This document shows, in pieces, positions 20,646 to 31,740 of a stretch of 64,000 nucleotides of DNA. The first letter of the stretch is position 1, and every line of letters starts with the position of its first letter. Source of the stretch: Acanthosepion pharaonis (lineage: Eukaryota > Mollusca > Cephalopoda > Sepiida > Sepiidae); NCBI GenBank assembly GCA_903632075.3, contig CAHIKZ030005499.1, forward strand, positions 1,285,001 through 1,349,000, in the 5' to 3' direction. Under the pieces are notes generated by a model. The model saw nothing but the letters and a program-made list of their open reading frames with translations. It was not told the origin of the DNA and ran no database searches. Both the position numbers and the translations under genes were made by a program.

Positions 20646-20884
20646 AGTAGTTACAAAAAATAGTTTAGATATCTTTTCTGGAACTAATATGTACCAGACA
20701 AGAGAAATACGCGATGTGCACTTTAAGCAATGATAAAAAAAAACAGCACAAAAAAAGTAAAAAATAGTAGAAATTTCTCTTCCATATTTAATTTCTGATG
20801 AAGCTTAAATAAAAACGAAACATGTTGAATTTATAATCTGTTGAAATTAAGCGTGCTACTAGGTTGGTATCTCAGTCCCACCCC
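20646..20884. other. Spacer with a CTGATGA...GAAAC motif
   Basis: TTTCTGATGAAGC and ACGAAACATG occur at about 20794-20824. This is the spacing of hammerhead-type cores but without a convincing stem between them. Confidence 0.3.
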
Positions 20885-21165
20885 AAACGGTTAAATGTAG
20901 CCATCTCTTCTACTCCAATAGCTTCATGACTAGCACTTCCCGTCTGTGGAACTCCCTTCCTCTTACTTGCTTCCCTGATAGCTATAATCTCTAATTATTT
21001 AAATACAATGTCAATCGACATCTTGAGATGCCTTGATCTAATTCCCCGTCCTTCTCTTCATCCTTTCCTCTATCACGCCTCTTTACTCTTGCTTTCACTT
21101 TCTGTAACCCCTTGCGTGTTAATGGCACTCCCGCCTTGCTTGGGGTGAAATTCTTAAAAAAAAGT
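20885..21165 (+). pseudogene. LINE-A 3' end
   Basis: Same region as 15640-15925: TSRLWNSLPLTC, a stop, then the 3' UTR with GGCACTCCCGCCTTGCT and an A-rich tail. Confidence 0.8.
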
Positions 21166-21299
21166 TTACTATTTGTTTCTTACCTTGTCATTCTATCGGA
21201 TTTTAATCCATATTTGATCCTAGTAGAAAATATTGAACTTCTTCCATGCATTATCGTTGCAAGTGTCAGATTGCACTAAAAATGAAATATTTCTGCCAG

Positions 21300-21620
21300 A
21301 TCTCTGATAGAACGGATCAATCCTCACTTTAAAGCCTTGACAAAGTTCAAAATCATCTACGCAATCATGTGGGGAAAGTGTTATTCTCGATTCTGCGGCT
21401 TATTTCTTACAGACCCATCATTGAAAACCTATCGCTACTCTACCGCTATTTCCATGGCGAATGTCCATTCTTTAGTACTACCAGTTCAAATACGACCAAC
21501 GCTGTCATTTCCACGGAGTTGAAACAGTCTCATTTCCCCTGTTTTCTAAATATCAAAATTCCACAGTTTTGTTCCTGATATCTGTATCTCTGTGGATGCT
21601 TCCCTAAACGCTACATTCTT
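21300..21620 (+). pseudogene. Probable LINE C-terminal fragment
   Basis: One frame contains LSLLYRYFHGECPFFST, and the YRYFHGxC pattern is the one seen in the LINE-A/B C-termini of this window. The rest (TNAVISTELKQSHFPCFL) differs, so this may be another LINE subfamily. The assignment rests on one short motif. Confidence 0.45.
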
Positions 21621-21654
21621 AACCTCTTCAAGTTATAGATAATCGTCTTAAAAA

Positions 21655-22018
21655 TGTACAAGAGACTTGAAGCAGCAGAAATGTGGTTCTACAGAAAGAT
21701 GCTGAGGATACCATAGCAATGTGAGCAACGACGAGGCTTTAGAAAAAAATAGAAACAAAGAGGATACATACTTAACATCATGAAGTTGAAATTTCTAGGG
21801 CACGTAATGAGAAAGGAAGGCTTGGAGAATCTGATACTCACGGGACAGATTGAGAGGAAAGGGGCAGAGGAAAGCAGCATGTGACATACTTGATAGGCTC
21901 GAGAAAATGGATGGTAAAATAGGGTTTGGTAGAAATAAAAACTAGAAAAAAACTTAGTAAAAGCAACAATGGGCAGGAAGGTGTGAAGGACCATGAATAG
22001 ACACGACACATGAAAGAA
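21655..22018 (+). pseudogene. LINE-C ORF2 C-terminal fragment
   Basis: Reads RLEAAEMWFYRKMLRIP, then NDEAL, KFLGHVMRKEGLENLILTGQ, and ends near RHDT. It includes frameshifts. It is the single-copy counterpart of the triplicated tail at 1911-2424 and extends further upstream toward the RT. Confidence 0.75.
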
Positions 22019-22526
22019 GAACCTCATTTACTTCCTTCGTCAATTCCGAATTCTTTCATTTATATCACACAGTAATTTCATCATTTCCATTTTAGCAGTG
22101 ACCTCTTACGTGAGGAACTGTCGTGGCTTGAATTGACTGAATTTTATCTATTGAAAAATTACGGCAAAAAAAAGGCAAGTTACAGAGAGAAGAGAAATTG
22201 AAACCGATGTTATGTTTCTCTATTCCCATTCATTTACATAACAGGTAGTGACCTTTATTTCACTGCTCGTTATATTGTGGGGCCAATTTAAACATCCGGT
22301 TGTGTGGCTATTACAAAGTCATGTGTTAAAGGTCTTAGATCAAGAAATCCAATTTCCTCTCATTTAAGGCTCCATTTTGTCCGTCCAGTATTGGCGCCGA
22401 ATTCTCGTTGCTACAACGACGGCGAAATGATCCCCCACTTTGCAGATATAACTTGCCGCTTTCAAAATGCAAACTATGTTTCTATTCATTTCTGCAAAGC
22501 AAGTGTTTAACTTGGCGAATAAAAGC

Positions 22527-22536
<10 letters not shown>
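22019..22536. other. No recognised feature
   Basis: No repeat or coding match. Confidence 0.4.
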
Positions 22537-22582
<46 letters not shown>

Positions 22583-22755
22583 TTTATTTAAAATATGATT
22601 CAACACGCTACATATTTTTAAATAAATAATTATATTAAACTCTACTTTTGTATCGAGCACTGTTTTTAAAATAATAACAAAAATACTAAAGAACTTTGGA
22701 TTATTTATTTAACGAGTTCTTTTCCTTTTTTATATATTTTTTCACACACACACAC

Positions 22756-22823
<68 letters not shown>
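22537..22823. repeat. H1b repeat between TA arrays
   Basis: TA tract 22537-22578; the H1b body 22579-22740 contains ACTTTTGTATCGAGCACTG and AACGAGTTCTTTTCC; then an AC tract (22743-22768) and another TA tract to 22823. H1b copies at 38540 and 49883 have the same body bordered by TG/TA tracts. Confidence 0.8.
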
Positions 22824-22825
<2 letters not shown>

Positions 22826-22875
22826 CCAAGAGGATTAGAAGAGCTCAATGTCCAAGACAGAGCAAGAACATAATA

Positions 22876-23065
22876 TAAAAGGCTCAAACAGTAATATTCC
22901 ATTGTTACAATTTATTACATTGGAATCGTAAGCATGATCCAATTCCTCCAAGACAAATTCAAAAAGAAATATTTTCCGATTTCTTCTTGAATTTGGAGGA
23001 ATTGGATCGTGATTACTATTCCAATCTAATATATTATAACAATGGAATATTAATGTTTAAAACCT

Positions 23066-23068
<3 letters not shown>
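22876..23068. repeat. H2 repeat as a two-armed hairpin
   Basis: The arm GCTCAAACAGTAATATTCCA ... ATTGGAATCGTAAGCATGATC (22882-22965) is mirrored by the complement at 22985-23066 (GGATCGTGATTACTATTCCA ... AATGGAATATTAATG). Arms are about 80 bp with a loop of about 20 bp. TA arrays lie on both sides (22770-22823, 23073-23107). Confidence 0.85.

Positions 23069-23072
<4 letters not shown>

Positions 23073-23107
<35 letters not shown>
23073..23107. repeat. (TA)n array
   Basis: Pure TA tract. Confidence 0.95.
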
Positions 23108-23109
<2 letters not shown>

Positions 23110-23365
23110 CTTTCTATCCGTTATCCGTTCTGGGTATGACGATAAACTACATCCGGCAGCAGAGGTCTTGAGGAGCATGGATCTGCCTCTTAATTGCTGC
23201 TGTTCCCAGGCCTAGCTGGTTATTATAATGACAAGAAGCATTAGGACAACAGTCCGTATGTAAATAATAAAGATAATGATAACTCCCCATCCAAGTCCTA
23301 GACATGACGATAAACTACATCCGGCTGCAAGGACACTGATCGGGAGGTTTGCGGGGCATGGAATA
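23108..23365. repeat. H3 repeat, 3' half
   Basis: Contains GACGATAAACTACATCCGGC twice (about 23140 and 23312) with GTTCCCAGGCCTAGCTGG and ATTAGGACAACAGTCCGTAT between. Related to 54491-55008 and to the small fragments at 18052-18100. Confidence 0.7.
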
Positions 23366-23399
23366 ACCTATATTAATACTGTTTATTATTTTAAAAAAA

Positions 23400-23850
23400 C
23401 AAAAAGAAAAAAAAAACAACATTTACTTAAATATTTGTATTTATAAAAAGAATGTATAAATATAAAAATGTCTTAAATAATTGTCGGATTTTGTCCATTT
23501 CATAAAGTCTGACGTCATTTATTTACATTAGGATACGTATTGAGTAGATATGAATATACGTGAGAGAATCATGGAAGATTGTAGTTTAAAAGCAGTAAAA
23601 TCAACTTTGCTATTCGAACGATCCTCAAGGAACGATCGGTTAAATGCACGTCAAGCTCAATGACGGTTCCGTATAGGATACAGGTTTGATTCCTGTCGGA
23701 GAACGAATATTTTCTATGAAAATTTCTCGGGAATTCAGGCCGGTAAATGTTGTTTAATACTGTTTATTATAAAAATCAGAGCATTTACTTAAATATTTGT
23801 ATCTATAAAAAATGTATAAACATAAAAAATCTTTATATATATATAAGTAC
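23400..23850 (+). repeat. SINE-S, tRNA-derived, copy 1
   Basis: An A-box-like CGGTTAAATGCACG (23637-23650) and B-box-like GGTTTGATTCC (23683-23693) frame a 5-bp stem CGTCA/TGACG with a 7-base loop and a long variable segment, as in class II (Ser/Leu-type) tRNAs. The body includes TTTCTCGGGAATTCAGGCCG and a tail ATTTACTTAAATATTTGTAT. A second copy of the tail alone precedes it (about 23430-23480). Confidence 0.7.
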
Positions 23851-24121
23851 AGGATTGGTGAATATGAAACAAATTCTAATAAACAAAAAATACTATTCTT
23901 AAAAGAGTGCTCAATACAGAGTAGAGCAAATATAATTTATTCGAAAATTATAACATAAATGTTATAAAATCCCTACAAAAATAGCTATTTTGTTTCAATA
24001 CTTCTGGTGTCTTATCAAGTGATGGTCTTGAATATAGAATAAAGGGTTTTAAAAAGTTCAAATCGACCAAACAACTCTGGATAAGGTGAAACGAGTGGGG
24101 TTTGATCGATTTGAATAAAAT

Positions 24122-24126
<5 letters not shown>

Positions 24127-24182
<56 letters not shown>
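24127..24182. repeat. (TA)n array
   Basis: Pure TA tract. The sequence 23860-24126 before it is AT-rich; it contains a phrase (CTTGATAAGACACC...TTGAAAC on the reverse strand) resembling the CTGAnGA...GAAAC motif. Confidence 0.9.
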
Positions 24183-24186
<4 letters not shown>

Positions 24187-24314
24187 CATGAAAAACTAGG
24201 TAATCCGTATGGCTAAACCTAAGGAGGATAAAATCCAAAAAGCTCAATGTAAATCCAGAGTAAATAATTTAAAATATATCTATATATTATATGTTTTTGT
24301 GTATTTTGGGAAGA

Positions 24315-24316
<2 letters not shown>

Positions 24317-24400
<84 letters not shown>
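24317..24400. repeat. (AC)n/(TA)n array
   Basis: A short AC run followed by a TA tract of about 65 bp. Confidence 0.95.
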
Positions 24401-24403
<3 letters not shown>

Positions 24404-24512
24404 GATCAAATACAAATTGGAGCTACGAAAAAAACGCGTCATTTCTCCTTGAGTTCAGAACCCCATAAATTTTATGCTCGAAAGTTGCTTAACAAGTAAA
24501 ATAGACGTGAAG

Positions 24513-24516
<4 letters not shown>

Positions 24517-24581
<65 letters not shown>
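24517..24581. repeat. (TA)n array
   Basis: Pure TA tract. A TATC/TC microsatellite follows at about 24645-24676. Confidence 0.95.
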
Positions 24582-24584
<3 letters not shown>

Positions 24585-25677
24585 CATTTCACAAGTTTCT
24601 TTGTGAATATGGCATTTTCTTGGTCTTCATCCAATAAGACCCATATCTATCTATCTATCTCTCTCTCTCTATCTATAATACTCACATACATACATATTTT
24701 TATGAGTATTTTATTCAATAACATGACTCTCCACAGCTTCTTTTCCCCTATTATCTGTGAATTGCTACGACATCTTGGGAAATGTACTGGAGATGTTCAC
24801 TGTTGCCTTGTTCACAGTTTTGAATTTGGAGCTCGCCTTATCATATACTGGCTGCCAGCCAAATCGGAAGAGGACACTCTGCTATGCTGTTCAAACTATA
24901 ACGGGAAATAGAGTCATACCTTTACCAAAGATATCAATGCGAAGTGAACACATCAAACTAGGCTGCGACTTGAACTTGACTAGCTTATTCCATTTTCTCT
25001 ACCGATAGTAATTGTACTGCATCACATCCATTCGTTTGTTAACCTTTACAAAATTGCCCATGCCAATTACAGGAAAAATAACATTTTTTCTCACAATCTA
25101 TTTTTCTTGAAAATATTTTAATTTTACTGCAAGTTGTTTTAAAATCTTTTTGGTAGAAAATTTGCTTACAAAGAAAATATCTAACGCAGTAAAGGAAAGT
25201 TGATACATTGTCGTCGAATTTACCAAAAATAAAACAATCATTTGACGTTTCTCTCAACAGCACTTTAAGAGACGAATCATGCTTTAATGCTATTTAGACC
25301 GAGATTAACGGAGATTCTTTCAGTCATTCAATTGATTAAAAAAAAATATTTTTCATTGTAAAGGAGACGCTACCAGGATATGATATTTGAAAATAATATT
25401 AGATCCGTATAAAGAAGCACGCGCATACAAGACAGCGTGCGCTGAAAAGCACTTGGGCTGATCAAGATAGAATTCCTCTAAAATTTTCAAATTTGTTGAA
25501 ATATCCAGGAACGAAAATTTTATGTACCCACTCAATTGCTGAATATTTAAAAGAAATAATCAGGATTGTGCAATGTCGTTTACTAGGGATTCACTTATAA
25601 TAATCAGCAAATCGAACTATCATCTAAAAATAATAGAAATAATTTACATTAGGACTAAGCAGCTTTCTCCCTGCAAG

Positions 25678-25679
<2 letters not shown>
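24582..25679. other. No recognised feature (1.1 kb)
   Basis: Short open frames such as 24757-25008 show no domain and no paralog here. Confidence 0.4.

Positions 25680-25754
<75 letters not shown>
25680..25754. repeat. (TA)n array
   Basis: TA tract with one AA phase break near 25710. Confidence 0.95.
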
Positions 25755-25757
<3 letters not shown>

Positions 25758-25764
25758 TTTGTAA

Positions 25765-26060
25765 ACATCTCAGAGGTTGGCAGTGAAGATACTGTTAAGT
25801 AATTTTGACCATATATGCATTTTGTAGAAAACGCGTTAGGTCCTACGCGGATTGCAATGCCGGATGGACAGGTGTTGTTAACTATGTTTGCCGTAGTCTT
25901 TGAATATGGAATCCAAAATATTAGAGTCAATATACGAAAAAAAATCTGTTCAATATCAGAGGTTGGCCAGTGAAGATTCGGAGAAAGTCCCAGCACAAAT
26001 ACCACAGCTGTTAAGTAATTCTTGAAGTCTTCGATATCAAGGTTGGCAGTAAAGATATTT
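25765..26060. repeat. Irregular repeat of a ~25-bp phrase
   Basis: CAGAGGTTGGCAGTGAAGAT (25770), CAGAGGTTGGCCAGTGAAGA (25958) and CAAGGTTGGCAGTAAAGATA (26037) recur with unequal spacing, two of them near GTTAAGTAATT. This suggests old duplicated blocks. Confidence 0.55.
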
Positions 26061-26431
26061 TGGTAGAAAAAATTTTAAAAAATAGGCTGCCTAAAAATAC
26101 ATCCGTCGGATTGAATATTTTCTAGCTTTCTGTTTTGGTTAACCTTTCTCTTGGTGGACTATAAAATGCAAGGGTCAGCTCATTTGGATTCTGAATTAAA
26201 AGCTCTCACTAGTACACGTTTTATGGAATTCTGTTTTCAACCAGGGGCTAAACAAAAATTCCACCCCCACCATTTTGAACAAGGGTAGACATTATGGAAT
26301 CTTCTTTCAAAATATTAGTAAAGATTAATTCATACCTTTCCCAAAGTGAATTTCAATATACATATGGAAAAAATACTGTTTAGTATTCATAAAATATCTC
26401 TTTTTTTTAACTTCAGATAAAAATTCCAACA
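26061..26431. other. No recognised feature
   Basis: AT-rich with short frames only. Confidence 0.3.
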
Positions 26432-26904
26432 TTGGAACACTCACCAAACAACACACACACACATAATATTCACCACACGCACTCTATCAATGTAACTGAA
26501 AAAATAGTTGCTTAAGAGGTCCATCCATGTAACTTTTGTAACCTTTAACTTGTTATTAATTTACATATATTTGTCGGTCTTGTTTGTTTTTCCGTGTCTT
26601 CTTTGGACTTAATTAAAGTCCAACTTTCTCATGTCGAAGATGTGAGCTCTCACAGATACAGCGTTTCCCAAATTCTGGGAACACGCTAAGATGAACACTC
26701 ACCACAACGACGTGTATTGTTCTTAGCGTGTTCCCATAATTTGGGAAACGCTGTATCTGTGAGAGCTCACATCTGCGAGGTGGTATAAGGCCGAAGGCCT
26801 GAGGAAAAAAGAGATCGAGGCGAAGGGACAGCCAGTATTTATAGCCAGGGGAGTGAGACCCCTGGTGAAGGGTTAAGGAACTAAAGGAGGAGCTAACTCC
26901 GACA
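26432..26904. mobile_element. Rearranged second LTR copy
   Basis: Compared with the solo LTR at 17313: 26432-26635 matches its 3' part (plus), 26636-26706 matches its middle (plus), and 26707-26904 matches its 5' part on the minus strand, ending at the LTR start TGTCGGAGTTAGCTCC. The middle segment is therefore present in both orientations and forms an inverted repeat around AGATACAGCGTTTCCCAAAT. Confidence 0.8.
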
Positions 26905-26954
26905 AATTTGCTCAATTTCAAGAACGATTAAGAGGATGAATATTGTCTAGGTAA

Positions 26955-27425
26955 ACATTTTTTTTAAGCATTACTCCCCGAGCAAGGCGGGAAGCCACTA
27001 AGATGCAGGGGGTTGCAGAAGATTTGGAGCGAGAGAAGATAGGAGTGATAGAAGAAAGGATGAGGAGAAGGATAGTGGATAGATCAAGGTATCTGGAGAT
27101 GTCGATTGACATTACATTTGAATAGTTGGAGATTATATCTCTCAGGGAAACAGTAATAGGGAAGGGTGTTCCACAGGCGAGAGGTGCAAGATGTGAAGCT
27201 ATTGGAGTAGAAGAGACGGCTACATTTAACAGTTTCAACAGTGAAAGGGTGAGAGCGGGATGCCAGCCTCGTAGGGCGCTTGAATTCATGAAGTCTGGGA
27301 ACCAGTGAAAGCAGCTCATCGGAACAATTACCATGAAAGTATTTGTAGAAAAGGCAGAGAGAGGCGACGGTGCGTCTGTGAGAGAGCGACTGTAGACGAG
27401 ATGCCAGATCAGGGCCAATTATATG
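26955..27425 (-). pseudogene. LINE-A C-terminus and 3' UTR
   Basis: The minus strand reads IGPDLASRLQSLSHRR, LCLFYKYFHGNCSDELLSLV and LWNTLPYYCFPERYN in one frame, then a stop and the GGCACT/GCCTTGC-type 3' UTR. This frame is largely intact. A different minus-strand frame (27418-26918) is open for 166 codons but is only a shadow of this one. Confidence 0.85.
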
Positions 27426-27486
27426 CCACTTGAACTCGAACCACCTACGATAGAATATGGTAGAGTTTTTATTTATTTATTTATAG

Positions 27487-27814
27487 CAGTGGTTCTCAAC
27501 CGGGGTCTACATGGACCCTAGGGGTCCATGTAATATTTCCGGGGGTCCACAGGCAAAACACAATTGTTGTGTTAATTAAAAATAGTAATAATAATTATTA
27601 TTATAATTATAGTAGAATATTTTATTTGTATTAAATTAGTTTTCATTTAAAAATAAAGCTTAATCGTATACTATTTCTTTGATAATTAAAACCTTAAAAT
27701 TTATATTAGTGAAGAATAGAAAATTGTTCTTATGTCCAATAGCTATGAAGGGGTCGACCAAGATAAAAAGAAGGGGAAAGGGGTCCATGGGTAAAAAAAG
27801 GTTGATAACCACTG
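27487..27814. mobile_element. hAT-type MITE, 328 bp, 8-bp TSD
   Basis: Ends CAGTGGTTCTCAACC and GGTTGATAACCACTG (inverted) are the common hAT terminus. ATTTATAG is perfectly duplicated on both sides (27479-27486, 27815-27822). The interior is AT-rich and non-coding. GGGGTCCATG near the left and GGGGTCCATGG near the right extend the similarity of the two ends. Confidence 0.95.
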
Positions 27815-27822
27815 ATTTATAG

Positions 27823-28568
27823 TGTAGGAAGAAGTTGTTTTAGACTTCTGCATTCTTTAGAAAATGTTAATTCAGCAAAATCCATTTCAGCTTCGCTTCT
27901 CTTGTCTATATCTCGACATCAGATCTATAGCAGATTTGTATATCATGGATATATTTTCGTTGTATCTGAAGCTGCTTTACGCTTCTGAAGGGGAATTTAA
28001 TTACAACAATGAAAGTAGATTACACAGCAAATGAAAAGGTTACATATAGTCGCTCGATAGGCAAAAGGAAACATCTTTGCTTCGTATATTTCAAGTTGTT
28101 AGGATATCGCAAATATCAATAATTTTAATGCCTGAATAAAGAATAAGTTTTTGTGACAAGTTCACCAATTTATATCCTTGAATTGCTTTGATGTTTGAAT
28201 AAATGTTCTTGTTTTGGAATAGTTTTTTTCTTGCTCGGAACTTATTTAAATGTCATTTCTGTCTGAATTTCTGGAATGAGGAGTTATCGTTATTTACACT
28301 ATTTACATGTCGACCAGTCATGGTGAACTGCAGTCCGTGGGCTGCATGGGGCCCGTTTGGCAACATGCAGCACGCTTAGTGTCATTTCACGATTAGTTTC
28401 TAATACATAGCCACATGCACAAACAATGTTTAAGCACAATGTTTCTTGAATTTTGTAAATTTTCGGTGAAAATAACATTTTCATCCATTTAAAGCACTGT
28501 CCATTTTCACTAAAGATGATCATACGTGTTTTTTTTACTTTTTTCTTTTCAAACAGGAAACATTCTAG
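27823..28568. other. Mostly unrecognised; possible hAT-like end
   Basis: 28325-28375 (CAGTCCGTGGGCTGCATGG) resembles the GCGGGCCGCATG-type subterminal sequence of some hAT elements, but no partner end was found. Confidence 0.3.
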
Positions 28569-28615
28569 ATAATGTTTTCTCTAAAGAGTTATTTACTCTT
28601 TAGAGAAAACATTAT
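28569..28615. repeat. Perfect 21-bp hairpin
   Basis: ATAATGTTTTCTCTAAAGAG and its complement, 21 bp per arm, with a 5-base loop. It abuts the end of the Tc1 derivative. Confidence 0.9.
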
Positions 28616-28616
28616 T

Positions 28617-28897
28617 GGGTGAAACAGCAAAATTGTCCAAATCGCGTAACAGCAAAATTGTCCAATTGTTAGATTAAGTTCTGAACCGTTCTCTCTTAGA
28701 AATGATTAAAGATATCTTACTGGAATTCTCCGTGGTTTTTATAACACCGTTGCGCTCTACTCTGATCAATAATGATGTATAATTACTCTCCAAACTCAAC
28801 AGAAGAATCATGATGAAATCGATCAAAAAAGAAAATGATATGTTCATCAATAATTAATCATAGCTAAGGATCGGAAGCTCATGAAATATTGAAATAA

Positions 28898-28950
<53 letters not shown>

Positions 28951-29599
28951 CCATGATCATTTTCCAACGCTTATTCAAGATGATCTTCGCCCTATCTACC
29001 TTTCTTATTTTCTGTGCTGGAATAACAAGGTGCTTCACAAGTTTCAGGTACGATTTCATTTTTAAGTATTTTTTCACTGTTCTTTGGACTGTCATAGCTG
29101 AAACTCCTCTCTCACGTGCCAAACGTCTTATGGATTAAGTTGGATCTTTTCTAATTGATCTCTTTAGCTCTAAGTTGAAATGATGATCTCTCTTGCTATT
29201 GTTACCACCTAATCCAGTTTTCCTCTCTACTGTTCATTCGTTTTTTAACCTATTCACCGTTCTCTTGGTTCTTGAATGAGAGATGGAAGCCAGAGTATAA
29301 GTGTTGGTATCATTACTCTAGGCCTGAATGATCTTTTTCCTCTCACCATTGCTCAGTGGGAAGATGTAGTGGAGCTGACACAAGACGATTTTAATTCGTT
29401 CTCTTTCTGGTTGAATAACTCAAAGGGGGTTTTCAGTTATTCTTACGACAAATTCTATCAAGATGCCTAAACATTTTATCTGAAAACCTGGAATAAGAAA
29501 CTCAATTAGTTTAGTGATTTTTTAAATGTTAAATATTTTGTGGGATGGATGATTATTATTTTACACGATTTCGACATATTTGCTGTTAGACCCGGTATA
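28617..29599 (-). mobile_element. Tc1-like derivative lacking the catalytic domain, copy A
   Basis: Ends carry AACAGCAAAATTGTCCAA (left, twice in tandem) and the inverted TCTAACAGCAAATATGTC (right, complement). The minus strand encodes the HTH half of a Tc1-type transposase (motifs corresponding to SIRHLARxRxVSAMTVQRA and a LExExIILNKLENDPGIII end) and then breaks off. A TA array (28903-28946) sits exactly at the deletion junction. Copy B at 45985 has the same structure and junction. Confidence 0.85.
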
Positions 29600-29839
29600 C
29601 GTTTTTATTTTAAAAGGAATGCATTAGAAATAAAGCCAAATCACACTGCCATCAGTGATATTAGAACAAGATAACCATTTTTTAACTATAGAGAAATCTT
29701 TCTCCAAAGAAAAAACTTTCCCCCCCATGCCTTCCCTAATGTATATGCTTACACAGTGAACAGTAATAATGGCACACATAATAATGGCACAAGTGAATAA
29801 ATAGGAACAAATGGCACAAGTGAAAAACAGATTCTTTAA

Positions 29840-30115
29840 ATGACTGTAACAGTGGAGTAACGGATAGCGGCTCGGATTGAGGAATCAGAGAGCCGAGTTC
29901 GAATTCCAGTCGAATCCATTACATTCAATTACGTGCTAATACCCTTGGGAAAGTTATGAATCCTCTTCTCCTCCCCCGGCTAAGTGTAAATAGCAGGACA
30001 GACCGCAGAAAGAAATGGCAAACTACTGCGGGAAAAAATCTGCCTCGTCAGTCATGTATCGAAAGATACATGATTGCCTAAGCGTGTATCACGCATGGAA
30101 TATTACTGAGTTGGT
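29840..30115 (+). repeat. SINE-R, tRNA-derived (Arg-like), with head
   Basis: The tRNA-like head has GTAACGGATAGCGG (A box, 29857) and GAGTTCGAATTCC (B box, 29895). The body contains TTACGTGCTAATACCCTTGG. The tail has an 8-bp stem CATGTATC/GATACATG closed by a GAAA tetraloop (30053-30072). Other copies, mostly without the head, are at 36655, 49722, 57880 and 58975. Confidence 0.8.
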
Positions 30116-30954
30116 ACATATTTTTTTAATAGGAAGTTATAAGCTCCTGTCACATTTGACCCACTAACAATTTTTGGTGAACTTGTATAAATCCACAGAG
30201 ATAATAAGACATAGAATTTGAACAAATATTAACAAATATATTGTCAGGATTGTCAGGACATTTTAAAAAAGAAAAGACGAGAAATGAAATGAAATGTGTA
30301 AAGTTCAAAGCAGCTTTAGTTGTCTGTAGTTATATGACTCACATTTTGCAGGATCGAACAGAATACGTCTTTTCGCTATGAAAAGTCGCCGAGAAAAAGA
30401 TCGAGTCTTTCGAATCTCTCGCTGCCAGTAAATCGTCAGGGGATGGTATTTCTAAAATCTCGCCACAGTGAGATTTTTATTAACGGGGTGGAGGGGGCGC
30501 TAATCCAACACAGATTAAGTTTCAACTCCAGTACTTGTTTGATTTTAAGCTATTTAAACTTAAATTTCTAATCAGAAGACAGTTGTCTGTTTATTTACTT
30601 ATTCAGTTGTCCGCCAACCGTCAGGTACACACCATTGATCTCATTAGCTCTGCTACCAGAATCGCATCATGGAAGTCATATTAAGTAATAAAGGAAAAGA
30701 GATTTGTTTCCAAGGAGACATGTATAGAGAACAGATTATAAGATCAATTACGATTAGATGGAGATTTTTTTTCTTATTTTTGCATTTGTACTATTTTTAC
30801 TTGTATCATTATTACGTGTACTATCATTATCTATACCCATGCTTACGTGAAAATACCTGAGAGACCTAACAACGAAAGATTGCTTTGAATCATTTTAGTG
30901 TGCTGCCCGTCTTGTGATGAGCCACTACTCGAAAAAGGTTGTCCATGTTTGATA
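30116..30954. other. No recognised feature
   Basis: Mixed composition; short frames only. Confidence 0.4.
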
Positions 30955-31280
30955 TAGACTGTGTTTTTTTTTCCTTCTTTTTTTTTTATCACGGCGTTTG
31001 TGCTCAGCGGCCTTCATCCGGTAAACTACAAAGAAATTCTGAACTGAATCCTTTATTTAATCTATAGGGTAGACTGTTTTCAATATATGTCTTCGGGGTA
31101 GAGAGAAGGTATTGTAACTATTTACACTATTTACATTGTTCGGACTGCTGTTCTCATCTTTACTGTCATATTCACGACGTTTCGGCCTTCTTCAGGTGAT
31201 ATACGTACGAATTTCGAACAGAACCATTTATTTAGTCCACCTTTAGTTCTAGTTCCACGTACCTTTTCTGGGTATCTTAG
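30955..31280 (+). repeat. H4 repeat, two degenerate tandem copies
   Basis: ACGACGTTTCGGCCTTCTTC AGGTGATATACG at about 31170-31205 and a weaker version (ACGGCGTTTGTGCTCAGCGGCC) at about 30990-31025. Both continue with a CGAACnGAACCxTTTATTTA-type sequence. Further copies at 31620, 39314, 42585, 62190 and 63850. Confidence 0.75.
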
Positions 31281-31619
31281 TTTCAGTTATTTCCCTTTAA
31301 TAACTCAACTCTCCAAGATTTTGTTCACATCTGCTCTGGCCAGGTATTGAACTGACAACTCTTTGGATCAAGCCACCGGATTATTTCAACCAACGCGTTT
31401 ATCCATGTATCCTTGGGGACATCAGTGAATGAATTTTGTGGTATTATAAACCTCATGTCTCAGTAATCATTTTTTACCAGAGCTCATATTACAATTTTTT
31501 GCTATTGTTCGTTTTCTCTAGCAGTCTGTATTACTGGTTCCCATATTGCTAAATGGCATGCCACGTGGAATTAGAACAATCTACCCAAGTGGGCTAGGCT
31601 AAATAATGCGTTTGGTTAG

Positions 31620-31740
31620 AAATTCCAACGTAAATCCCCTAAAGAAGACCGGAGTGTATAACTGCCGAAACCGTGTATGTATGACAATAAAGATATGGGT
31701 AATAGTACGAATACTGTAAATAGTGTAAATAGGCTGTTCA
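31620..31740 (-). repeat. H4 repeat, inverted copy
   Basis: CTAAAGAAGACCGGAGTGTA and CTGCCGAAACCGTG, the complement of the H4 core. Confidence 0.7.

Noticed and set aside
26918..27418. Minus-strand 166-aa open frame
   Set aside because: A different frame of the same strand encodes recognisable LINE-A protein; this long frame is a shadow.
29857..29907. Functional tRNA gene
   Set aside because: A and B boxes are present but the acceptor stem does not pair and a SINE body follows, so it is a SINE head. The same reasoning applies at 23637, 42032 and 63030.
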